Positions 34,375-42,628 of a stretch of DNA of 64,000 nt are shown one piece after another. The notes beneath the pieces were generated by a model, which ran no database searches, was not told the origin of the DNA, and saw only the letters and a program-made list of their open reading frames with translations. Source of the DNA: Eikenella halliae (GTDB lineage: Bacteria; Pseudomonadota; Gammaproteobacteria; Burkholderiales; Neisseriaceae); NCBI RefSeq assembly GCF_001648475.1, contig NZ_LXSQ01000004.1, forward strand, positions 24,299 through 88,298, in the 5' to 3' direction. Position numbers and translations under genes: made by a program. The number at the start of each line of letters is the position of its first letter. The first letter of the stretch is position 1.

Positions 34375-35013
34375 CTACTGCGCTGTCTGCGCCACGCCTT
34401 CCACAGGCGGCAGTTCGCGCATATCGCGCCAGCCGTCGTTGGTTTTCACCAGCGTAGCCTGCTCCACCCGCTTCAGCGGCAGGCTGTTTTGCCAGGCTTC
34501 GCTGCCGTGGCGTATCAGGCGCTTGCCCCAGCCGTCCATCGTGATGCTGCCTTCATACACCACGCGGGATACGGTGAGCCCGGCGGCGTTGGTGGCCGGC
34601 TCGGTGTAGTACTGCACTTTATCCACATGCTCGCGCCCCAGGCAGAACAGCGGGCCGTTTAGGCTGGCGCGGGTGTGTCTGCGGCCTTTTTCGGTGAGCA
34701 CGAACACCAGCGCCACATCGTCATCGTTTTCCTTCAACCGCTCATACAAACCGGCGCTCTCCAAAGCCCGCATCTGCTTAACGGCCGCTTCGTTGATGCG
34801 TTTGTCTTCCGCATTGCGGCGCGGCAGCGCAATCCGCTCCGAACCCAGCAGCGGCGCGTTTGCCCCGTCGGCATCCAAAGCCAGCGGCAGGCACACTTCG
34901 TTGGTTTCCGCATAACGCGCCAGCACATCCCGAAACTGCCCTTTGCCCGCTTCCTGCGCGCCGCAACCGGCCAGCAAACCGGCCGCCAGGGCCGCCCATA
35001 TCCAATGTTTCAT
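34375..35013 (-). CDS. Putative lipoprotein, unknown
   Basis: A 212-residue product. The start at 35011-35013 is preceded by GGAGG at good spacing and gives a type II signal peptide with lipobox LAGC (Cys at about 17). The mature part has two further Cys (EVCLPLA and LFCLGRE), a charged helical middle (KENDDDVALVFVLTEKGRRH), and a C-terminal TLVKTNDGWRDM segment. The pattern of a small winged helix-like EKGRRH followed by strands recalls other uncharacterised neisserial lipoproteins. Function unknown. It converges on dtd. Confidence 0.7.
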   Translation of the reverse strand: MKHWIWAALAAGLLAGCGAQEAGKGQFRDVLARYAETNEVCLPLALDADGANAPLLGSERIALPRRNAEDKRINEAAVKQMRALESAGLYERLKENDDDVALVFVLTEKGRRHTRASLNGPLFCLGREHVDKVQYYTEPATNAAGLTVSRVVYEGSITMDGWGKRLIRHGSEAWQNSLPLKRVEQATLVKTNDGWRDMRELPPVEGVAQTAQ

Positions 35014-35115
35014 AAAGCCTCCAAAATCAAATCTGCCCGGCACGGCTTGTGCCATGACAAAAAAACATCCTGCCCGTACAATGGCGGGGTGAAAACTTAA
35101 GGATTATACACAATA

Positions 35116-35463
35116 ATGACCACCCTATACGGCATCCCCAACTGCGCCACCGTGAAAAAAGCCCGCGCCTGGCTGAGCGAAAAGCAAGTGCCCCACGCCT
35201 TCGTTAATTTCAAAACCGAAGCCCCCGCGCCCGAACAGCTCGCCCGCTGGCTCGATGCCGTCGGCGCAGACGTTCTCATCAACCGCAAAGGCACCACCTG
35301 GCGCAAACTTACCCCGGCCGAACAAGCCGCCGCCGACAGCCGCGAAGGCGCCATCGCCCTGATGCAGACACAGCCCTCCGTAATCAAACGCCCCGTGCTC
35401 GAGCACCAAGGCCGCGTCCACATCGGCTTTTCCCCCGAACGTTATTCCGAAATCTTCGCCTGA
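35116..35463 (+). CDS. ArsC/Spx-family protein, YffB type
   Basis: A 115-residue thioredoxin-fold protein. The N terminus YGIPNCATVKKARAWL has a single active-site-like Cys, and the middle holds the family block RKGTTWRKL followed by PSVIKRPVLEH, which matches the YffB branch rather than true arsenate reductases. The biochemical role of this branch is unclear; glutathione-linked reduction has been proposed. Its stop is 3 bases before the lpxH start, so the two are one operon. Confidence 0.88.
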   Translation: MTTLYGIPNCATVKKARAWLSEKQVPHAFVNFKTEAPAPEQLARWLDAVGADVLINRKGTTWRKLTPAEQAAADSREGAIALMQTQPSVIKRPVLEHQGRVHIGFSPERYSEIFA

Positions 35464-35466
35464 ACC

Positions 35467-36201
35467 ATGAACCAAACCATCTTTATCGCCGACCTCCACC
35501 TCTCCGAGCACAGCCCCGAACTCACCGAACTCTTCCTGCGCCAGCTGCACCAATGGCAAAGTACAGCCGATGCCCTCTACATCCTCGGCGACCTGTTTGA
35601 CGCCTGGGTGGGCGACGACGACCGTACCCCCTTCACCGACCACATCGCCGCCGAATTAAAAGCATTCGCCCAACACAAACCCGTATATTTCATCCCCGGC
35701 AACCGCGATTTCCTGCTCGGCCAAGACTTCGCCCGCCGCAGCGGCATGACCCTGTTGCCCGAGCAGCATCCGCTTACCCTCTACGGCCGCCCCTACCTCC
35801 TCACCCACGGCGATGAACTCTGCACCGCCGACCTGCCCTATATGCAGTTCCGCGCCCAATCGCGCCAGCCCCAATGGCAGTCCGCTATCCTCGCCAAACC
35901 CCTGGCCGAACGCCGCCTGCTGGCTCAGCAAATCCGCCAGATGAGCGAGCGTGGCAAAGCCGAAAACGGCAAAAGCGCCGTTTCCGACGTAACCGAAGAA
36001 GCGGTATCCGCCCTGATGGCGCAACACCCCGGCGCCGACCTCATCCACGGCCACACCCACCGTCCTGCCCTGCACCGCCACACCCTGCCCAGCGGCCAAA
36101 GCTTCACCCGCTTCGTGCTGCAAGACTGGTACGGCAAAGAAGGCGGCTGCCTCGTCGTATCGCCCGAAGGCGTGAGTGCACAGCATCTGGCCTTAGGTTA
36201 G
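35467..36201 (+). CDS. lpxH: UDP-2,3-diacylglucosamine diphosphatase
   Basis: Cleaves UDP-2,3-diacylglucosamine to lipid X in lipid A synthesis, at the inner face of the inner membrane. The 244-residue metallophosphatase shows IADLHLSEHSP (residues 7-17), GDLFDAWVGDD, PGNRDFLLG, LTHGDELCT and IHGHTHRPALH in the right order. It is the second gene of a pair with the YffB-like gene and is followed by uptake-sequence hairpins. Confidence 0.95.
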   Translation: MNQTIFIADLHLSEHSPELTELFLRQLHQWQSTADALYILGDLFDAWVGDDDRTPFTDHIAAELKAFAQHKPVYFIPGNRDFLLGQDFARRSGMTLLPEQHPLTLYGRPYLLTHGDELCTADLPYMQFRAQSRQPQWQSAILAKPLAERRLLAQQIRQMSERGKAENGKSAVSDVTEEAVSALMAQHPGADLIHGHTHRPALHRHTLPSGQSFTRFVLQDWYGKEGGCLVVSPEGVSAQHLALG

Positions 36202-36218
36202 CCAAACCCGTGTAGGAA

Positions 36219-36264
36219 TATTTTCAGGTAGCCTTTCCACCGCTTGGGAAGGCTACCTGAAAAT
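36219..36264. terminator. Inverted uptake-sequence pair after lpxH
   Basis: TATTTTCAGGTAGCCTTTCC pairs with GGAAGGCTACCTGAAAAT; the stem is long because flanking bases also pair. It directly abuts a Correia element. Confidence 0.7.
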
Positions 36265-36265
36265 C

Positions 36266-36369
36266 TATAGTGAATTAACAAAAATCAGGACAAGGCGACG
36301 AGCCGCAGACAGTACAGATAGTACGGCAAGGCGAGCCAACGCTGTACTGGTTTTTGTTAATTCACTATA
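36266..36369. repeat. Correia-type repeat (CREE) 4, 104 bp
   Basis: TATAGTGAATTAACAAAAA to TTAATTCACTATA with the conserved core. It is flanked on both sides by inverted uptake-sequence pairs (36219-36264 and 36371-36422). Confidence 0.85.
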
Positions 36370-36370
36370 A

Positions 36371-36422
36371 CAGGCTACCTGAAACCCCTATCCGCAATGC
36401 TGCGGGATGTTTCAGGTAGCCC
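36371..36422. terminator. Inverted uptake-sequence pair with inner hairpin
   Basis: AGGCTACCTGAAAC and GTTTCAGGTAGCC enclose a second small stem (ATCCGCA / TGCGGGAT). The remaining leader to yajC holds the promoter described separately. Confidence 0.55.
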
Positions 36423-36538
36423 TTGTTCATCCAACAGATGAGGATAAAGCCCAACCCGACAAAATTTCAGCCCGCCACACACTCCGCCACAAAATCTTCC
36501 CGGCCATGGCAACCGCGCCTAAATTTCTGTTTCACGGG

Positions 36539-36567
36539 TTGGAAAAACCCCGCTGCCCGTTTACAAT
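36539..36567 (+). promoter_or_regulatory. Likely sigma-70 promoter of yajC-secDF
   Basis: TTGGAA and TACAAT are separated by exactly 17 bases, 36 bases before the yajC start codon. Confidence 0.55.
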
Positions 36568-36603
36568 GGCACACTTTCATTTTTCTTTTCGGAGTCTTGC
36601 CTC

Positions 36604-36906
36604 ATGTTGCATTTCCCACTCGCCGCCGCCGCTCAGCCCGACCTGATGAGCACCGTGCAGAGTTTCCTCCCGCTGATTTTTCTCTTTGCCATGCTCTACT
36701 TCATGATTCTCCGGCCGAAACAGCGTGACGAGAAGCGCCGCCGCGAGATGCTCAGCAAGCTGAAAAAAGGCGACAAAGTGATGACCGGTGCCGGCATGAT
36801 CGGCAAAGTTTCCAAAATCGGCGAAGAAATCATCGGTCTAGAAGTTGCCCCCAACACCGTGGTTGATTTCCACCGCGATGCCATCATCAAAAAGCTCGAG
36901 AACTAA
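36604..36906 (+). CDS. yajC: Preprotein translocase subunit YajC
   Basis: A 100-residue single-span inner-membrane protein of the SecDF-YajC accessory complex. It has one hydrophobic helix (about 20-36, FLPLIFLFAMLYFMILRP) followed by the cytoplasmic family block KQRDEKRRREML and GDKVMTGAGMIGKV. It is the first gene of the yajC-secD-secF operon. Confidence 0.95.
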   Translation: MLHFPLAAAAQPDLMSTVQSFLPLIFLFAMLYFMILRPKQRDEKRRREMLSKLKKGDKVMTGAGMIGKVSKIGEEIIGLEVAPNTVVDFHRDAIIKKLEN

Positions 36907-36973
36907 CCTTTTCCTACGGCGCAGCAGCCGCACTCCGGCCACGCTGCCCGTTTTCCGTTTCTGAAAGCCCGTT

Positions 36974-38806
36974 ATGAACCGTTATCCGCTTTGGAAATAC
37001 CTGCTGATTGGGCTGGTTATCGTTGTATCCGCCATCTACGCCCTGCCCAACCTCTACGGCGAAACCCCGGCCGTGCAGGTTTCCACCAACCGCCAGTCGA
37101 TCCACATCGACCAAACCACCGAACAAGCCGTGGAAGAGGCGCTGAAGGCAGCCAACATCCAGCACAACGGCATGTTTATTGCCGACGGCAGCCTGCGCGT
37201 GCGCCTGCCCAATGAAGAGTTGCAAAGCAAAGCCCGCGACGCCATCGAGCAGAAATTGGGCGACAACTACATCATCGCCCTCAACCTGATTGCCAATACG
37301 CCCGATTGGATGACCAAGCTCGGCGCCAACCCGATGTTCCTCGGCCTCGACCTGCGCGGCGGCGTGCACTTTACCATGCGCGTGGACATGCACGCGGCAG
37401 TGGATAAAACCTTCGACCGCATCTCCGGCGACTTCCGCCGCCAGCTGCGTAAAGACAAAATCCGCACCGGCAATATGCGCCGCAGCGGCGATACGCTGAT
37501 TGTGCCCTTCCAAGATGCGGCCACCCTGCAAGCCGCCCTGCCCAAGCTGAAAGAAACCGCGCCGGATGCGGAATTGAAGGCTGACGGCAACAACCTAGTG
37601 GTGAGCCTGCCCGAAACCACTCAAACGCAAATCCGCGATGCTGCCGTGAAGCAGAACATCAACACCCTGCACAACCGCGTGAACGAATTGGGCGTGGCCG
37701 AGCCGATTATTCAGCAGGCCGGCCCCGACCGCATCGTGGTGCAGCTGCCCGGCGTGCAAGACACCGCCAAAGCCAAAGACATCATCGGCCGCACCGCCAC
37801 GCTGGAAGTGCGCATGGTGGCCGACGACCCCGCACTGCTGCAACAGGCGGAAGCCGGCACCGTACCGGCCGGCTATGAATTGCTGCCCACTGCCGAAGGC
37901 GGCCAGCTGTTGGTGAGCAAGCAGGTGGAATTCACCGGCGACAACATCAACGATGCCCAAGCCGGCTTCACCCACGACAACCGCCCGTCGGTAAACCTGA
38001 AGCTCGATAACGCCGGCACCAGCATTTTCGCCGACCTGACCCGCAACAACGTCGGCCGCCGCACCGCCATGATCCTGATCGACCAAGGCAAAGCCGAAAT
38101 CGTTACCGCGCCGACCATCAACGAGCCGATTCCCGGCGGCAATGTGCAGATTTCAGGTAGCATGAACGTGGCCGAAGCCAATGACACCGCACTCCTGCTG
38201 CGCGCCGGCTCGCTGGCCGCGCCGATGGAAATCATCGAAGAGCGCACCATCGGCCCGTCTATGGGTAAGGAAAACATCCAAAAAGGCTTCCACTCCACGC
38301 TGTGGGGCTTCTTGGCCGTGGCTGCCTTTATGGTGGTGTACTACCGCCTGTTCGGTATCTTCTCCGTGCTGGCACTCACTGCCAACCTGTTGTTCCTGAT
38401 TGCAATTTTGTCTCTCCTGCAAGCCACGCTCACCCTACCCGGCATTGCGGCCATTGCGCTTACGCTCGGTATGGCCATCGACTCCAACGTACTGATTAAC
38501 GAGCGTATCCGCGAAGAACTGCGCGACGGGGTGAGCCCGCAGCAGGCCATCAGCGAAGGCTACCGCCACGCTTGGGACACCATCGTCGATTCCAACATCA
38601 CCTCGCTGATTGCCGGTATTGCCCTCCTGGTGTTCGGTTCCGGCGCGGTGCGCGGTTTTGCCGTGGTGCACTGTATCGGCATCCTCACGTCCATGTTCTC
38701 ATCCGTGGTGGTTTCCCGTACCTTCGTCAACCTCTGGTATGGCCGCCGCCGCAAACTGAATAATTTGTCCATCGGCATCACCCTGCCTACCGCAAAGGAG
38801 CACTAA
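36974..38806 (+). CDS. secD: Protein translocase subunit SecD
   Basis: Uses the proton gradient to help pull preproteins through SecYEG. The 610-residue protein has an N-terminal membrane helix, the periplasmic P1 domain with GLDLRGGVHF at about residue 117, and five C-terminal helices with ALTLGMAIDSNVLINERIREE in the RND-like transport core. An uptake-like ATTTCAGGTAGC is embedded and translated as ISGS. The stop is followed one base later by the secF start. Confidence 0.96.
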   Translation: MNRYPLWKYLLIGLVIVVSAIYALPNLYGETPAVQVSTNRQSIHIDQTTEQAVEEALKAANIQHNGMFIADGSLRVRLPNEELQSKARDAIEQKLGDNYIIALNLIANTPDWMTKLGANPMFLGLDLRGGVHFTMRVDMHAAVDKTFDRISGDFRRQLRKDKIRTGNMRRSGDTLIVPFQDAATLQAALPKLKETAPDAELKADGNNLVVSLPETTQTQIRDAAVKQNINTLHNRVNELGVAEPIIQQAGPDRIVVQLPGVQDTAKAKDIIGRTATLEVRMVADDPALLQQAEAGTVPAGYELLPTAEGGQLLVSKQVEFTGDNINDAQAGFTHDNRPSVNLKLDNAGTSIFADLTRNNVGRRTAMILIDQGKAEIVTAPTINEPIPGGNVQISGSMNVAEANDTALLLRAGSLAAPMEIIEERTIGPSMGKENIQKGFHSTLWGFLAVAAFMVVYYRLFGIFSVLALTANLLFLIAILSLLQATLTLPGIAAIALTLGMAIDSNVLINERIREELRDGVSPQQAISEGYRHAWDTIVDSNITSLIAGIALLVFGSGAVRGFAVVHCIGILTSMFSSVVVSRTFVNLWYGRRRKLNNLSIGITLPTAKEH

Positions 38807-38807
38807 G

Positions 38808-39749
38808 ATGGATTTCTTCCACCGTTTGAAACACGACATCCCGTTCATGAGCTACGGCAAAATCACCACTCTGATTTCGCTGATTACGTTCATCGCCGCC
38901 GTGGTTTTCCTCGTCACCAAAGGGCTCAACTACTCGGTTGAGTTCACCGGCGGCACCGTTATCGAAGTGCAATACGCCAAAGAAGGCGCTGACCCGAACC
39001 AAGTGCGCACGCGCCTGAACGAACTCAAAATGGGCGAAGCCCAAGTGCAAAGTTTGGGCACCAACAAGCAGCTGATGATCCGCCTGCCCAACCGCCAAGA
39101 CATGACCTCTGCCCAGCTCTCCAACAACGTATTGGAGCTGCTGCGCAAAGACCATGCCGACGCCAGCCTGCGCAAGGTTGAATTCATCGGCCCGCAAGTG
39201 GGCGAAGAGCTGGTTACCCACGGCCTGTTGGCCTTGGGCATGGTGGTGATCGGTATCATCATCTACCTCTCCGTGCGCTTCGAATGGCGCTTCGCCGTAT
39301 CCGCCATCATCGCCAATATGCACGACGTGGTGGTGATTCTCGGCTGCTTTGCCCTGTTTCAATGGGAGTTTTCTCTCACTGTGCTGGCCGGCATCCTGGC
39401 CGTGCTCGGCTATTCGGTGAACGAATCGGTGGTGGTATTCGACCGTATCCGAGAAAATATCCACAAGCCCGCCATGCGCGGCAAAACCATCCCGCAAATT
39501 ATCGACAACGCCATCACCGCTACCATGAGCCGCACCATCATCACCCACGGCTCCACCGAAGCCATGGTGGTCTCCATGTTGGTGTTCGGCGGTGCCGCCC
39601 TGCACGGCTTTGCCATCGCGCTCACCATCGGCATCGTGTTCGGCATCTACTCCTCCGTACTGGTGGCTAGCCCGCTGCTCCTTTTCTTCGGCCTCACCCG
39701 CGAAAACATCCACAAACCGCAGAAGCAGAAAGAAGAAGCCGTGGTGTAA
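38808..39749 (+). CDS. secF: Protein translocase subunit SecF
   Basis: Partner of SecD. The 313-residue protein has an N-terminal helix, the periplasmic segment beginning VEFTGGTVIEVQY, then five helices with AVLGYSVNESVVVFDRIREN and TMSRTIITHGSTEAMV, the SecF signatures. It lies one base after secD and ends the operon at a strong terminator. Confidence 0.96.
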   Translation: MDFFHRLKHDIPFMSYGKITTLISLITFIAAVVFLVTKGLNYSVEFTGGTVIEVQYAKEGADPNQVRTRLNELKMGEAQVQSLGTNKQLMIRLPNRQDMTSAQLSNNVLELLRKDHADASLRKVEFIGPQVGEELVTHGLLALGMVVIGIIIYLSVRFEWRFAVSAIIANMHDVVVILGCFALFQWEFSLTVLAGILAVLGYSVNESVVVFDRIRENIHKPAMRGKTIPQIIDNAITATMSRTIITHGSTEAMVVSMLVFGGAALHGFAIALTIGIVFGIYSSVLVASPLLLFFGLTRENIHKPQKQKEEAVV

Positions 39750-39776
39750 GCAGCCGCCCATCCCACAGGCATTAGA

Positions 39777-39814
39777 AAACGGCATAGGCTACCTGAAAAC
39801 GCCTATGCCGTTTT
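39777..39814 (+). terminator. Strong terminator of yajC-secDF with an uptake sequence in the loop
   Basis: AAAACGGCATAGGC and GCCTATGCCGTTTT form a 14 bp stem. The loop side carries AGGCTACCTGAAAA, so hairpin and uptake sequence overlap. Confidence 0.88.
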
Positions 39815-40132
39815 ATATGAACCATTTGCGCCGCCTTACCCGGATGCAGATTCAAACTATAGTGGATTGACAGCAATAACCAACCGAATCACGACACATC
39901 CTTCCTCAACATAACAAAAGGCTACCTGAAACCCCAGTAGATTTTCAGGTAGCCTTTGCTACAAATGGTATCTGGTAGCGACAGCATATGGCTCATCCAA
40001 AGCAGTAAACCACTGGAGATACCGCAATAATGTTAACGCAATACTAAAGGCTACCGAAGAATGCAACACAGCGTAATTTCTGTGAAGCTAAAATTTCAGG
40101 TAGCCTTTGTAAATGCAGGCAGTATCTTGTGC
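39815..40132. other. Gap between secF terminator and the next gene
   Basis: No gene is visible. It contains a solo Correia-like end (TATAGTGGATT at 39858-39868) without a partner, an inverted uptake-sequence pair at 39916-39957, and a single uptake sequence at about 40091-40105. Confidence 0.6.
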
Positions 40133-40498
40133 TTATCTGAATTGCGAAGCTGTTACCGCCTCCTGCACACATTTTGCCTCTGCGCCCAACCAGCCGGCAG
40201 CCAAACCACAGCCGTTTTGCTCAAGCCAAAAGTAGCCGCCACCAGCCACCACGGCCACCACCAAACGGATACCCAAGTTTGAGCCAAACCTATCCACCAC
40301 AAACATCATCAGTGCAGCCCAAGCCCAAACTAAGCCCCACTGCAACGCCCATACCGTATCCGCATTAGGCATCTGCCACTGCATAAATCCGTTTGCCGCA
40401 ATGGCAACAACGGTAAAGAAAAAACCTTCCAACAAAACATTAGGTTCGCGCTCGCCCATCCAAAGGCACCAAAATCCCAATACAAACGCCATCAACAT
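40133..40498 (-). CDS. Small polytopic membrane protein, unknown
   Basis: A 121-residue product with four hydrophobic segments (about 2-14, 24-38, 49-66 and 76-92) and two Cys near the C terminus. GGAAAGGG lies upstream of the ATG. It is oriented away from the lipid gene cluster at 40815. No family is recognised, and the coding call rests on length, hydrophobic pattern and start context. Confidence 0.5.
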   Translation of the reverse strand: MLMAFVLGFWCLWMGEREPNVLLEGFFFTVVAIAANGFMQWQMPNADTVWALQWGLVWAWAALMMFVVDRFGSNLGIRLVVAVVAGGGYFWLEQNGCGLAAGWLGAEAKCVQEAVTASQFR

Positions 40499-40814
40499 TT
40501 TTGTTTTCCCTTTCCAGCGGTATTGCTTTCAAACTTAACTATTATCAATGCCCCCAACAATCCGCCATACAGGCAAACCATCGGGTTGAATTATCCGCGT
40601 ATTTTACCCTTATATACAAATTCCTGACAATTCCTAAATTCCATTATCCATCGGCTTACAAACCCAGTTGTACCATTTCAGACAAATGCACCCATCCTGC
40701 TACCAGCACTTACCAAAAATACTACCAACTACTTCTTTTTGATACACAACAGACAGCAACCATTTACTGCTTTCATCTATAATACAACCGCACCTACCAC
40801 CGAGACTACATATT
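40499..40814. other. AT-rich divergent intergenic region
   Basis: Between two divergent genes. No uptake sequence or repeat is present. A TATAAT at 40778-40783 lies 31 bases before the ynbA-like start and may be its -10, but no -35 match is evident. A short plus-strand open frame here (40501-40782) has no coding character. Confidence 0.5.
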
Positions 40815-41414
40815 ATGAGCATCTACGCCCTCAAACCCAAATTCCAAAACCTGCTGCGCCCGCTGGTGCGGCGGCTGTATCAGAAAGGAGTAACGGCCAA
40901 TCAGGTAACCGTGTTCGCCTGTGCGGTATCGATTGCGCTCGGGTTGTTGTTATCTTGCTTGGCGCACCTTCCCGCGTTATTTTGGCTCATGCCTGTGTGG
41001 CTGTTTCTGCGCATGGCGTTAAATGCGGTGGACGGTATGCTGGCGCGCGAGTTCGGCCAACAATCGGCATTGGGCGGCTACCTGAACGAAATCACCGATG
41101 TCGCCGCCGATGCCGCGCTGTATCTACCTTTTGCCTTTATCGCCCCTTTCGGCGGCCTGCAAATCGCCCTATTTATTTGGCTGGCGGCGATGACAGAATT
41201 TTGCGGCATATTGGGGCAGGTGCACGGCAACGGGCGGCGTTATGACGGGCCGTTCGGCAAGAGCGACCGCGCGTTTTTTATCGGCACGCTAGCGGTGTGG
41301 TATGCGGCGGTAGGCAGTTTTCATACCGTTTTCTACGCCCTAATATGGCTGGCCTGCGCAGCATTGGTTTATACCTGCTATAAGCGTATTATCAATGGCT
41401 TAAAGGCTACCTGA
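40815..41414 (+). CDS. ynbA: CDP-alcohol phosphatidyltransferase, YnbA type
   Basis: A 199-residue, six-helix inner-membrane enzyme of the family that transfers a phosphatidyl group from CDP-diacylglycerol to an alcohol. The active-site region reads NAVDGMLAREFGQQSAL and then GGYLNEITDVAAD; compared with the usual DxxDGxxAR...GxxxDxxxD, the first and third Asp are Asn. As far as I recall, E. coli YnbA has the same substitutions, so they mark this branch and not a dead enzyme. Its stop codon is supplied by an uptake sequence (AAGGCTACCTGA). The acceptor alcohol is unknown. Confidence 0.88.
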   Translation: MSIYALKPKFQNLLRPLVRRLYQKGVTANQVTVFACAVSIALGLLLSCLAHLPALFWLMPVWLFLRMALNAVDGMLAREFGQQSALGGYLNEITDVAADAALYLPFAFIAPFGGLQIALFIWLAAMTEFCGILGQVHGNGRRYDGPFGKSDRAFFIGTLAVWYAAVGSFHTVFYALIWLACAALVYTCYKRIINGLKAT

Positions 41415-41424
41415 AAATCCAATC

Positions 41425-41832
41425 ATGAAAAAATTATTCAATGCGTGGACGGTATTTTTGCTGCTATTTATCGCCATCTACACTTATCGCTTAGCCGGGA
41501 AAACCGGTTGGCACAGCAAAGGGTTGTGGCTGGGTGCCGCCGTCTTCGTGGGCCTAGTCTTCTTAGATGCCTATTTAGAAGCCGTGCGGGAAAGCGGGCA
41601 ATACAGCCGCTTTGAGCGCTGCGTCACCAAAATCTGGGCTTGGTTTGCCGTGGCTTTTTTCAGCACCGCCGCACTCGCCTTTGCCGGGATAGCCGTTTGG
41701 TTGCTGGTGATGGCCGTACAGTCCATCCCGCGTTCGATTCCAGCCGCCGTGCTGATGTTTATGTTATCCTTCGCACCCGCCTTGTTTGTGATTGTGATGC
41801 TGAAACACCTTCAAAGGAATTTGACTTATTAA
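41425..41832 (+). CDS. Small inner-membrane protein, unknown
   Basis: A 135-residue product with four hydrophobic segments (about 5-20, 32-48, 70-98 and 105-125) and a charged loop (YLEAVRESGQYSRFERC). It begins 10 bases after the ynbA-like stop, so it is probably co-transcribed. No family is recognised. Confidence 0.6.
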   Translation: MKKLFNAWTVFLLLFIAIYTYRLAGKTGWHSKGLWLGAAVFVGLVFLDAYLEAVRESGQYSRFERCVTKIWAWFAVAFFSTAALAFAGIAVWLLVMAVQSIPRSIPAAVLMFMLSFAPALFVIVMLKHLQRNLTY

Positions 41833-41873
41833 TTTTCAGGTAGCCTCCTACAAAGAAAAGGCTACCTGAAAAC
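41833..41873. terminator. Inverted uptake-sequence hairpin
   Basis: TTTTCAGGTAGCCT and AGGCTACCTGAAAA with a 13-base loop, right after the stop of the small membrane protein gene. Confidence 0.6.
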
Positions 41874-41925
41874 CCCAGTAAGATTAGAACCAATCAACAT
41901 TACTCCCTTCCACACATCAACCCCT

Positions 41926-42549
41926 ATGCAAAAATCCTTCCCCATCCTCCCCCTCTGCCTCACCATTTTCATTACCGCACTCATCGTCTGGTCGGGCATC
42001 AACCCGTCCGACCGTGCCGTTTGGTATGCCGAAATCGTCCCCGTATCCGCCGTATTTATCGCGCTCATTGCCACTTACCGCCTGTTCCGCTTTAGCAATT
42101 TGGCTTATGTATTCATGAGTTTTTGGCTGATTATGCACACCATCGGCGCGCACTACACCTTCGCCGACGTGCCCTTCGATTGGGCCAACCGCCTGCTTGC
42201 TCCGTTTTTGGGCGAAGGGCGCAACCATTTCGACCGAGTCGGCCACTACATCATCGGCTTCTACGCATACCCGATGGCCGAATGGCTGCTGCGCCGCAAA
42301 CTCTGCCGCCTACCGCTTGCCCTGTTCTTTGCCTTGTTTTTCATCATGAGCGTGGCCGCCACTTACGAAATCATCGAATGGCAGTATGCCGTAATCGACG
42401 GTGGCCAGGCCGGCATAGAAGTGCTCGGCTCGCAAGGCGATATTTGGGATGCGCAAAAAGACATGCTCTCCGACACGCTGGGCGCGCTCACTTCCTTATT
42501 CATTTTCCTGTTTACCCGCCCGGACAAACGTTTGGGCAGCCAATCTTAA
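41926..42549 (+). CDS. yjdF: DUF2238 (YjdF-like) inner-membrane protein
   Basis: A 207-residue protein with six hydrophobic segments. The family-like hydrophilic patches are GAHYTFADVPFDW, NHFDRVGHYIIGF and YEIIEWQYAV, then GSQGDIWDAQKDMLSDTLGA, all rich in conserved acidic and His residues between helices. I identify it with the YjdF/DUF2238 family, whose function is unknown. It lies between the ynbA-like and ynbC-like genes and is closed by an uptake-sequence hairpin. Confidence 0.8.
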   Translation: MQKSFPILPLCLTIFITALIVWSGINPSDRAVWYAEIVPVSAVFIALIATYRLFRFSNLAYVFMSFWLIMHTIGAHYTFADVPFDWANRLLAPFLGEGRNHFDRVGHYIIGFYAYPMAEWLLRRKLCRLPLALFFALFFIMSVAATYEIIEWQYAVIDGGQAGIEVLGSQGDIWDAQKDMLSDTLGALTSLFIFLFTRPDKRLGSQS

Positions 42550-42552
42550 TGT

Positions 42553-42600
42553 TAAAGGCTACCTGAAAACGCACCCAACCGATTTTCAGGTAGCCTCTTT
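42553..42600 (+). terminator. Uptake-sequence hairpin before the ynbC-like gene
   Basis: AAAGGCTACCTGAAAAC pairs with ATTTTCAGGTAGCCT, followed by CTTT. This is the last Eikenella-dialect pair before the block that carries Neisseria-dialect sequences. Confidence 0.65.
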
Positions 42601-42628
42601 AAAAGGTATCTCACCAAGGAGTACACAT

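Noticed and set aside
39858..39868. Solo Correia-like end TATAGTGGATT
   Set aside because: Only 11 bases match and no core or second end follows, so it may be chance or a remnant; not listed as an element.
40501..40782. 93-codon plus-strand open frame in the AT-rich gap before ynbA
   Set aside because: No Shine-Dalgarno, no domain or signal, and composition like non-coding DNA.
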